Shown here: positions 1 to 10,900 of the stretch, one piece after another | How positions within the stretch are numbered: position 1 is the stretch's first letter | How the letters are laid out: every line of letters begins with the position of its first letter | DNA from: Telopea speciosissima | Taxonomy: Eukaryota; Streptophyta; Magnoliopsida; Proteales; Proteaceae | Direction of reading: 5' to 3' | Length of the DNA: 64,000 nt | Assembly: GCF_018873765.1 (NCBI RefSeq) | Contig: NC_057922.1 | Location: forward strand, 16,009,563 to 16,073,562 | The notes under the pieces: model-generated | Told to the model about the DNA's origin: nothing | The model's input: the letters and a program-made list of their open reading frames with translations, nothing else | The model's database searches: none | Made by a program: the position numbers and the translations under genes

Positions 1-424
1 CCCCGAAAGGAATACCTTGGAACTCATAAGGGATTTCCTTATCTATGTATCATTCCATTCGATCTTTTAGGTCCCTACTTGGCTACTTCACCTCGCTGGT
101 TATGTCATGATGCGCTTAAAGCCTATATGGGATGATAGACTCCTGTAACCATGCCATATTTGCTTAGTTGCCAAAATGCCCTAGCTGACATACTCCTGCT
201 AGTTCTTTCCAAGATCCACATCTTTCCCAATCACACCCTGCTATCTTTTGAGTTTATCGTCCATAATTTAACCATAGTTGAATCCTGTCCACAAACTCAT
301 TCAGTATTAAAATCAGGCTCATCATGCCCCTGGTTATTGAATCATCAGACATATTTTTTGAGGCCAGATTTCAGTTAGTTGATGTATCATTGCTTTCTGT
401 TCATCTGAAATAATAATCAAAACT
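1..424. other. No gene seen; left-edge flank
   Basis: I see no coding exon here on either strand. The missing 3' exons of NDC1 would be expected to the left of 1914 on the minus strand, but no matching piece is recognisable in 1-1913, so they probably lie outside the window. Confidence 0.4.
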
Positions 425-1200
425 ATTATCAGAGACCTAATCTTTTGATGCAGATCATCGGGAGGAGATTTGGAGGATATTCTAGAAGATCTAGAGGAGT
501 TTTGGAGGATATTCTAGAAGATCTAAAGGAGAATGAGTGGGGAATATTTTGTTAAAGATATTCCAGCTACTATGCGGATTGTGAGTTTCACTTTGTGTCT
601 TCTTATTTACTATTTTGTAGGGTTGGATAGATATGCTACAATAAAGCCATAGTTCAATTTTGTAATGTTCTAAATAATTTCTATTTCAAATGAAGACTAA
701 GTTGTAACTTGTATGGGATCCTCCTACCATACTAGAGATTTCCTATTTTGTTGGTTTCTGTGAAGTTATAAATAAAGGAGAAGGGGTTTAGGCCCTCTAA
801 CAATTGGGAGGAAAAAAAAAGTGAGTTTTAGCTTCAGCCTTGCTGGTGCAGTGGTGATGTTGTCTAAGAGGAGCCAACCCTAGTATGAGAGGACTGGGTT
901 GGGCCAACCTATGGTGTACCGGTTGTTATGCCAATAGCAGCGCCGGGCAGCTAAGTTGGTATGGAAGAACTGCTGCACCGCAGGAAATCCTTCTCCATAC
1001 AAGTTTGTGTACGAGGTTTTTGAACAGAACTTCGACAGGCGAGAGGCCCTTTTGGACTATGGTGATTCCAAGAGCCTAATTGGTGGTGATTCAGTAGATT
1101 GGGCTTGGTGGTGTACCATTCCCGCATGCCACCTGGTGAAGCCTTGGTCCACATCCTTGTTTCTTTTTTTATATTAAAAAAAAAAAAGAAAGTTGAAAAA
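425..1200 (+). repeat. LTR-like repeat fragment interrupted by rRNA-like DNA
   Basis: The stretch 640-830 resembles the reverse complement of 28380-28530: both carry a TTGTAA block, the shared word TCCTACCATA and then GTTATAAATAAA, in the same order. That order and the TATA-like run suggest the promoter part of an LTR. Text around 1060-1180 with repeated GGTGATTC words resembles the reverse complement of 28210-28330, so one LTR-like unit seems to be split by unrelated DNA at about 853-1050. No terminal TG/CA or target duplication was identified. Confidence 0.4.
856..976 (+). rRNA. Mitochondrial 26S rRNA-like fragment (NUMT candidate)
   Basis: The DNA contains the sarcin-ricin loop signature of large-subunit rRNA (AGTATGAGAGGACTGG, 892-907), then the conserved words ATGGTGTACCGGTTGTTATG, GCCGGGCAGCTAAGTTGGTA and GAACTGCTG in the usual order for the 3' end of 23S-type rRNA. 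The wording fits plant mitochondrial rrn26 better than plastid or cytosolic LSU from memory. It is only about 120 bp inside repeat DNA, so it is a non-functional nuclear insertion. Sequence from 977 to about 1050 may belong to the same insert but was not identified. Confidence 0.6.
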
Positions 1201-1470
1201 AATTTCGTTATCAATTTATGTTTTTTCCATATTACAATCTTGTTGCGATTGATCTTTCACTGGCTTTACAGGTTTAAAGTTGATTTTGTATTATTTGATC
1301 CTGAGTTCGGGCCAGTCTGAGCTAAAACTCAGAATCCATTTCAGATTTTATGTGGTTATCAAACCTTTTTATTTTTAAACTGGGAAACGGGAAATATTGG
1401 TCTACCGTGTCATTGTAGAGAATCCCTGTCTTGTTTTCCTTATTGATTTGATTATCAAATGTGGATTCTA

Positions 1471-1638
1471 TAAAGGGCGTACCCAGTGCACGAGGCTCCC
1501 GCCACTGCAGGGTCTAGGGAGGGTCATAATGTACGCAGTCTTACCCCTGCTTCGCAGAGAGGCTGTTTCCAAAGACTTGAACCCGTGACCACTTGGTCAC
1601 AATGGAGCAACCTAACCGTTGCACCAAGGTCCACCCTC
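1471..1638 (-). mobile_element. Au-type SINE, minus orientation, with target duplication
   Basis: On the minus strand it opens with CCTTGGTGCAACGGTTAGG (tRNA-like box A region), carries GTGACCAAGTGG followed by the box B word GGGTTCAAGTC, then GGAAACAGCCTCT, a TGCGTAC block and GGGAGCCTCGTGCACTGGGT near the 3' end. This is the order of the plant Au SINE consensus. The flanks 1456-1470 and 1639-1653 are 15-bp direct repeats differing at two positions, which supports retrotransposition. Confidence 0.88.
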
Positions 1639-1913
1639 CAAACGTAGATTCTAAAAAACAATGGTCCAAAAACTTCAAAATAATTTTTATGCTTTTCTAT
1701 AAATATTAAAAGGAAAAAAAAAAAAAAGCAAAAACATTATCACACGGGGGCCAAAATGTCTGCAGTGTGCAGAAAAGATTATATATCATACTGGTATTAA
1801 CAATATGCTGGAAAATTTATGATTTCTGAAAAGTCTCAGTCATGGATGTTAGCAGAAATTACTAAATACTTGCCTCGAATTTTCACAATAGGGGGAGGGA
1901 GAAGAGTTCTTAC

Positions 1914-4900
1914 TTTAAGTGCAGCTTCTCTATTTCCAGGTGGGGCTGTTGGGCAGATTGTTGTATTAACATTAATAGCTTGAACTATTCCATTATCCTG
2001 CAGCCGCTCTGATAGTGTAGCAGCCAACTCAACTCCACTGTAACCACAACCAACAATAGCCACACGAATTGGAGATGAATCTTTGCCAAATTTCTCTCTC
2101 TCTAATTTTCTTAACAGGTTGTCAACCTTCTGCACCAAAGAAACAAATTTATGTTATAAATCTTCTTATTAAACAAGAATTTTGAAAGTGGAAAAATTAC
2201 CCTCAATTAAGTCTTTTAGAGGACAACATATCTAATGCTTCTAGGAAGTTAATTTTCATATTCCGTTTGTTTAAGGCATCTTGTAGCACTGGAAGTTGAG
2301 CTAATAAAAGAAGAATTTTCAGATAACCTTTAAAATAAATTACAATTCCAGATCTTGAGAGGAAAATGGTAGGATATTCAGAATGAGAGGTCAAAGATCA
2401 TCCAACCATCAAACTGTAATACATAGGGGTTGGAAGAAGTAAAATCAGATGGGGTGACCCTTTAGGTAATCGTAAACCAGCTGGTGAAGCTGAACAGTTC
2501 TACTCCTATTCTTGGGCCATTCACTAGATTATGCCCCCAAAAACATTTTTTTCCCTTTATTACCAGAATTTTATTATCATAAAAAGGGCCATTACACTAG
2601 ATAAGACGACAAAAACATATTTACAGAAATATACTTATCTGTTTACAACAAAAGAACTCCAGCAAGAAAAATAAATTCTCAGAAAATGTGGAAGAAATGT
2701 AAAATCTTCTACACAGTATAACCAGCCCCCCCCCCCCCCAAAAAAAAAAAAAAGAGTGCAAAAATGACAATGTGAATAAAGAATATTTCCAGAGCTCCTT
2801 AGTCCTTACACATGCATCCTCCAAGGTGGAGAAAGGCAAGGCAAACTCTGCGGCACCGGGAACAACATCCAGTTTAGCTTCAGCTCCCAAAGCAAGAACC
2901 AACCTGTCTGCCCAAGTGGAAAGACATAACATCAGCTGGGACACTAAAGGTGGTACAAGATACCCAAGCCCAAAGAAGGTCACAATACTTAGATGCTGAA
3001 ATAATTAAGAAAAAACCTATGTACATTTAAGACATAATTAAATGCATGGAACCAATTTAAATTTTTAGTCCAGAAGTCCAAGAACAATTTGTAATTGAGT
3101 AATTTCTAGAAATGCAATTTATAAAGTGAAAAGAGATGATGAAAAATGTTACCAGTCATATTCGATTATAGTGCCACTTTCAAGATGCACTGTTCCACCA
3201 CAACCAAACCATGTAGGACCATTTGTCCCCAAGTAATCAGAAGGGTGTAACAGTTTCACTTTGTCTTTGAAGAACTGCACGCTAGTGTTTTCCAATAAGT
3301 CAGAGAAATGGGGCGCAATTTCCCATGCTTCTACTTCTGTGGGAGAACAGGTGAGTCAGAATAAATTTAAGGAAGAAGAGCAAAATGTACTGTTGCTGGT
3401 ATGGAGTAGAATATGGTAGCTTCTTCGCAAGCTCTTAACCATCATACCTCCAGATAGAAGCTCATAGAGCATTGGCTTAAAAACAAAATGATCAGACTGA
3501 TCAACAAGAAGCACCTAGACACAATTTCCCAAAAAAAAAAAAAAAAAAAAACTCATTAGCACTGCCAAATGAAATGGAGAGTTTATTTCAGCAATTCAGC
3601 TACCAAAAAAACAGGATAAAATCAATTTTACCCTTGACTGGTGAGTTAAGTCTAGAAACAGACAAGACATCTATTACAATGTATAGAATATGATTGAGGA
3701 AATCAATCTTCAAAGAATTATTATCAATAAGTCGCAAAAATCAGTTTCTCACAGAAAATAAGCTGGGAGTTAACAAGTTACAGCATCATTTCTTGCAGCA
3801 ATATGGCCAGAGTAAGGAACAAATTCCAACATATTATTTTAATCAACAATGCTATCATGACTCATGAGTGACTTTAAAAAACAAAATGTAAAATCACAGA
3901 AATAGGACTAACAGAAACAGGGGAGGGAAAAAAAGAGAAAATTACAATGTATTCTATCGATTTCCATGTGTCTCGCCTCATCGGCGAAGAGCATACACCA
4001 TAGGACCTCATCTTGAATGTTCTTGGTTAATTCATCCATGATAAGCGCAAACAAATAAGGCCTTAGGGCTGATTCCTGACGTAACCCAATCGTAATTTGG
4101 AATTCCTTGCCCTAACCTCCCATAGATCTCACACTAGTCACCACCTCCTCATACATATCTTTAATTACTTCTATATATTTACTCGACACCCCTCTCTTCA
4201 CAAGAACATGTCTGATTAAGTCTCTTGGGACTCTATCATAGGCTGTTTCCAGGTCAATACAAACCAAATGGAGATCCTTCTTGCTAGCTCTATATCTTTC
4301 CATGAGCCTCCTCAGTAGGTAAATAGCTTCTATCGTGGATCTACCTGGCATAAAACCAAATTGGTTCTTTGAGATATGAGTCTCTTTTCTCAAACGGGCT
4401 TCAATAACCTTCTACCAAAGTTTCATAGTATGACTCATTAGTTTTATACTTCTATAGTTGTTGCAGCTCTGAATATCACCTTTATTTTTGTAGATCGGAA
4501 CTACAATGCTTCTCCTCCAATCATCAGGCATTTTCCTTGTAATCATTATCTTGTTAAACAACTTAGTTAACCAAAACACCCCACACATTCCTAGTGCATA
4601 TTATTCTATATATACCCCAAAAAAAGTATAGTAACTTATAGGAGACCATGAAGAATGTGATGCAAGCCATGTTGCAAATCACTCACCAGAAAATGGGCGA
4701 ATTACTCAAAACCAGACCTTGACCCTAGAGGAAAGAATCAATCATAGACACAAACGGAGAAATCTGTAAAGAACTCAAAGAAGAAGAAAAAAAATCCCAA
4801 ACCAGCCATTTAATTGATACTTGAGATAAAAAGTACAGGACAGCCAAAACGACCCTTGAATTGGTCTCTTGCCAAGGACTTAGAAGATAAAACAATTAAA

Positions 4901-7900
4901 CAAAGATATAGGAAATGGCAGCACCAACTTACTAAGCACGTTATAAGACTAAGAATTCCAAGGCAAACTCCAACTATGCATGCAACCACCAAATACTAGG
5001 TCAGCACATAGATAGCTGAAAAGCCTCATTGAGTAGGGAGGCCAGTGGAAAGATTGACACTTGACAGGCTTGACTAATCAGACGTGCTGAACACAGGATA
5101 ACGTGATTGATGGGTTGGGGCTGGAGTGATCAAGTATGCAACTGTTGAAGTGTCCAACCTAAAAGCTCAATCTATTAGGTGGAGATGTCCAACTGGTATT
5201 TGAAGGCATCCAAAGTCCCAGAGTTTTCCAGTGTGAGATTATTCCAAACAGCAACTACATCAGAAAATCTATACTTTCAGAATTTTTCTGTAAGCTAATT
5301 GACTTAAAACTCTCTGACACTTGTGGATTAAATTAATCTACCATTCTGATGAGAAATGGTCTATAAAAGGCAATGACACCCTGGTCCAACAAAAAATAAA
5401 TAGAACAGGGTTTGTGGATACATAATAGGAAACCTCCCAGAAAATATTAGTTGACTGAATTGATTAACCAGCATTGTTCAAAGTTTTCAGCATTACTGAG
5501 CAGTCAAATACACAAAAACACTATTATCATTTTTTTTGGAATACCATATTTAGATTGATTTGTGTACACTTAAGTACAATTCCTCTCTTTGTAAATGTAT
5601 TTCTAATCCCACAGTTATGTCCGTCATCTTTCCCGACCACTGGGATCCTGAAGAAAGTTTATCATTTGATTTGAACTGATCACAGGGTATTTGAGAGAGT
5701 TTTACCTGCTTCAGCTTCTTGAAGAATTAAGGTCATTCACAACAGCACCAGTGGCAAAACAACAAATCATATCAAGCTCACAGGGTAACATTCCTCAGTA
5801 GTTTATAAGCAGACAAGGGTTCATTTCCATGGCCAAAAGAAGCATCACGGAGATGGAAAACAAATTTTATGGAGTCAAATCACAAATTCAGAACTTACCT
5901 GAGGTTTCTTATCATTGGGCCACATCAGAGATTCTAGCCTTAAAGCTGTATATAAACCTCCAAATCCTCCTCCTAATTTGCATACCCGTGGTTTCTGTAA
6001 GCAAGTGTATGTTTTAAAGATCATCAAATTTTCACACAATTTTAACTAGCAAGCAAGAACTGAAAAAACAATAGTTTGGGCACGAAAAAGTTCGAACAGC
6101 AGACAGAACAGTATACGTCAGTTCAAATGCAAGGATACTCCTAGCTTCCAAGACAAACATAAATGTACAAGTGTCACAAAGCAAGGTCTTGTTAGGGAAA
6201 TTCCAATCCCAAACATTAGAAGAGCTTTTAATTGTGTTAGGCCAGCCAACCAAGAACACAAACAGAAGCATAGACCACATTTTAAAACAAAAGGTTAAGA
6301 AGGATATTGTTTCGGTAAGTTGGAAAAAGCCCAAGCCAAAGCCAACCAGGGTTTGGAGCTTTGTTAGCAATCCAACCAGCATCAGGAAAACTGGGCATGT
6401 TGGTGGATCAGCTCAAGAATAGCTATTACTAAGAAAAGAACCATCCAAGCAATGAAAGAATGCAATTCCATAGACATACATAAGATAGCAACAATTGAAC
6501 AATGTGGCTAGCCAAGGAGGGTCACCAAGATCACAACTAGAAAAAGATAGAGAAGGAAGATGTTACAAATTCTCTCATCCTATGGATCTAATTAGTCTGT
6601 TTAATTTTCTTCCAACCCACCCCCTTTCGTGTAACTCACAAGACTCACTAATCCTGACTTTCAGCTACATAGAGTATTATTTCACAAATATGGAATCCTA
6701 TGATGCGTTGACTACTAAATTAAACAATTGCAAAGCCTTTCTAAAAGTAATAGTTTGAAGAAAACAAAAGACAAGGATGAACATTCTCTGATAATCAATA
6801 GTTCTGAACAGAATAAGATTTCATACACTGTGGGAGGCCATTCATACACGAATGATATTTTCTGCCACTTTGACTGATGATCTGGTCATTTGACCACTGG
6901 ATAGCTGAGAATTTCCTGGATAAGCCACATTCCTAATTTGGGGATCGATCTCAACCATATGGCCCATCATGTATTGGGCTTTTCCCCTGGTTTTTTCAAT
7001 GGTCCCTGTTCTTCAAACAGTCTCAAACATAATTGATTTTTTTTAATCATTGTATTGACATGTGAAGTTCAGATTTATTTGAATGAGTAGATGATAACTA
7101 ATACAATTTGTCCGTGAAGTTTATGCCCGATAGACACTGCCACAGCCCAAAAGAATCCATTTAGTAAACCCACCCCATATTTTAAATCTCAACTATACCA
7201 GTGGCCTGGTTGAAATTAATAGAAAGTACAAAATCTCATATTCTCTTCAAAAGTAAGACCAAAATTGAAGATTCCATAAGACTTAAGGCTAAACATTAAA
7301 GTTCCCATTTCAAACATTATATTGACATGTATAGAAGTTCAGATTAGTTTGAATGAGTAGATGAGAATTTACAATTTGTCCATGAAGTTTATGCCCAACG
7401 GACACTACCACATAGCCACACCCAAAAAAAATCCATGTAGGAAATATTGAAACATTGCATGTTCATATATGTTTTTGGTGATTCTTACTTGTGTCTTAAA
7501 GGTGAAAAAGCCTATTATACTTGTGATATCTAACCTCACTCTTTAAGTTTCATTAGTGTGCAGGATAGTAATGTGTGTGATGGTTCTTGGATGGTCAAGC
7601 TTCAATCAATGAGCTTGGCCTTCCATGTGTGGCAGAAAGTGGCAACCTCAATAGCTAACATAAGCCCTTGTGTAACCCCCCCCCCCCAATGGCTTTAAGC
7701 GTTCATATACTTCATTAAGTCCATCTACAGCATGTGGTGTCACTAACATTGGTATCATTAAGAGCACCGCAGTAAGTCCACCTTTGTGGCATAATGATGA
7801 GAAACCGAATGAAGACATCAAGCTTCCTTTTGTAAGACCATTTTGGAGATTGTTAGAGCAATAAGTGGAAATACTTCAGAGCTATGTTCTCTAGGCTTAG

Positions 7901-10900
7901 GGATTATGTTGTAATTTGTATTTCATTATTATGATCCTAAGTATAAAAGGTGATTTTTACACTAAGACTCCAAGCCTCACCCGACCGAAAAGCCTTGACT
8001 TAACCTCATTGGTATACTTGAGGATTTTGGGGAAAATGGCCTAGGGGGAACAATGCATGAAAATGGTTATTTTAACTTAGACAATGACCAAAACTTGATA
8101 ATATTCCTTGAGTCAAAATTATAGGGTACCCAAAATGTCCAACCGATCGATGCACCGGTTGACTGGTTCCCAACCAGTCGATGTTTCCCAAGACAAGCCT
8201 GATCTCAGTCAAGCTAGTGGCCGGTTGGTCGACAGACTACAATCTTGTGAAAATTTGTTCTTTCATTGGTAAATTTGCCTTTTAGAGTTTTTTTGTGCTT
8301 CAACTTGTAAATTTGGCTATTGAACCTTTGTTGTTCTTTACTCTTCAAAGAGAGTTGCAATTGGAAATTAGGGAATCTCTGGTGTTGTAAAGGTTGTGAG
8401 CAGTAGCAAGGAAAACAACTTGGCTTTGACTGGGAGCTCGGGAAAACAATTGTGAGGAGGTTTGATCAATGTCATTTGGAAATTGATCACACCATAGTTG
8501 TCAAGGCGTCGCCTTGGTGACCGCCTTGGCGACCAGGTGCCTTGACAACTATTGTCGCCTTAGTCACCTAGGCTGGCGTTTTGGTCGCCTTGTTGGTGTC
8601 ACCTGGCGTCCAAGCCCCCTCCAACGCCTTGGGTTGCCTAGACGCCATGACAACTATGGATCACATAGTGGAAAGTCCAATTGTGTGAGTATCACGGTAG
8701 ATGAAGTAGGCAAGGTTGCCGAACCACTCTAACTCGTATAGTGTCTATCCTTATCTCTTTTCCCCTTTCTCACTTTTGTAATTTGCATTTCCTTACAGCA
8801 TTGCATCATCATTTGATTGGATAGTTAAGTTTTAAATCGATAATCATATTCCGCCATACCCAATTCACCCCCCTCTTGGGTTGCCTACGGTCCTATAGGA
8901 AACCCACCTCATATTTTAAATCTCAACTCCAACAACTGGCCTAGTTGAAATAACTAGAAAGTACAAAATCTTATATTCTCTTCAAAAGTAAGACCAAACA
9001 TTGAAGATTCCATAAGACCTAAGGCTATACACTGAAGTTCCCATAAAACCTAGCAAAAATTGGTCAAAATTCCAAATAGGATGAAGTTTTCAAAATTTGT
9101 TAGAAATGAGAAACCTTGGTGTTTGAAGACCACTCATCCAAAACTCCACGAGAAACCAAGAGAAATTCACTCAAGTTTTTTTCCTAACAAAAATGTAAAA
9201 GAATAAACCCTTTTTTCCTTTCCCTAATTCAGCTTCAGAACAGTTCTTCCAAACACTATAGCTGACCATGTTTATTTTGGACTCAATGCGACCAGTCCAT
9301 TTTGTAAGTTTTATCTTCAGTGAGTTAAAAAAGATCTCAAAAAAGATAATATTTCAAAAGTTCATGTTCCTATCTGTCTAATATTATTTTATGTTAGAAC
9401 CACTACTTATTAAAAGAAAATTACTGATACCAACATTAACCTAAAAGGCCATTTAAGACATCATTAATTGCTCTAACAAACTAGCTGATAGAAGATGTAA
9501 TTGAAAGATTCTGACATACAAGCCCTCAGGTGGCTGGACAAACAATATCCAGCTTGGAAGCCCAGGCTGAAGAAAACAACACCAAAAACTCAGGCCACAA
9601 GCCCACAATGCAGGTCTAGGCCAGGTTGCCAAGTCCAGCAAGGATAGAAGAGTTATTAGGTAGTTATTTGGGAGTATAATTGTAACTTTCAGAGTTTAAA
9701 ATTGATTCTTTGTAGCAATAGGTAGGCTGTAATTATGTGCTTTTTTTTTTAAATAATCAAGTGTTAGAGTTTGAGCTGCTTTAGGACTCTTCTATAGGTG
9801 GTAGCAAGTTATGTGTGTGTCCTATTTGTAATCTGAATATTAGATTCAGGTTAAAAGTCTGATTTGGAGCCTTGATAGAGTCATAACAGGTCCTACAAGA
9901 GTATATATTTGGATGTAACCAAACCCCCCATTGATTTTGCAAGTTAATGAGCTCCTCTCTTATTCTTTGGTCTACAGGATGGGCCTTGGCGCAACAGTAA
10001 GGTTGCTCCATTGTGACCAAGTGGTTGTGGGTTCGAGTCTGGAAACAGCCTCTGTGAAAGCAGGGATAAGGCTGCATACGCTATGAACCCCCCCCCCCCC
10101 GACCCCGCAGTGGCGGGAGCCTCGTGCACCAGGTATGACCTTTTTTCTCGTTTGATTCACTTTTCTGATCACTCTTCTTCTCAGGTCTGATATTTTCCTC
10201 AAATATTCTCCTTTATTCTTCTTACTCTCCTAATATGTGCTCCAACTGATTCTTCTTCAATTCTTTCCATCGATTTCATTATCTTTATTTTCTGTCTCTC
10301 TTATCTGAAACCATATCATCTTAGTTCCGATAACATATTAATTTAATTCATATCATCTAATTTAATTATATCTTTTTATTTCATCAGATTTCATAACTTA
10401 AATTTATTAACATAGTTTAAAGCAACATGGCAATAATCTATTTTCTCTACCAAGTACCTAGCTCAGCTCCGAAGAATGACAAGAAGTCCGCCACTGAACA
10501 TCATTCTTTCAAAAGATGAGAACACTCCTTTAAACGAGTAAGGCAAAAGAAAGAGTGAAACTACAAGATAACCTCCCACTTTTGGCAGCCTGTTGAGTTG
10601 TTCCATTCTTCTGTTCATTCACCATCCTTCATATCTGAAATGTCTTAGGTTATCTGAAGTTCCAGAAATGAATTGTTATATATCTATACCAGCTTCTAGT
10701 TGAAAATTTCAATTTCCTTCAAATTTTCAAATTTGGTCCTTCATCTTTTTGTGATTTCAAGCAAGCTATTCCACTAGTTTGCTTCTACCATGATTCTAGC
10801 TTGCCCATTGCCACATCAGATTCATATTGAATCTAAGACTCACATATTGGTAATCGCCAAAGAAGTGCAATTTGCATGCCATTCTGACAATAAATATGCA

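Larger units (their letters stand above)
7050..9060. repeat. Direct repeat pair in NDC1 intron 2, second copy split by an insertion
   Basis: Copy A runs about 7050-7310. Copy B starts about 7320 with the same words (AGTTCAGATTA.TTTGAATGAG, ACAATTTGTCC.TGAAGTTTATGCCC), breaks off near 7446 and resumes near 8896 with CCCACCTCATATTTTAAATC and ATATTCTCTTCAAAAGTAAG. The break is bordered by the 6-bp word TAGGAA on both sides, so an insert of about 1.45 kb landed in copy B. The repeat itself is of unknown type. Confidence 0.7.

Noticed and set aside
1-1913. Remaining C-terminal exons of NDC1
   Set aside because: No sequence resembling the expected VLTSRKVQLL... continuation was found; they are more likely outside the window.
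9981-10060. tRNA gene
   Set aside because: The A and B boxes belong to an Au SINE; no cloverleaf acceptor stem is present.
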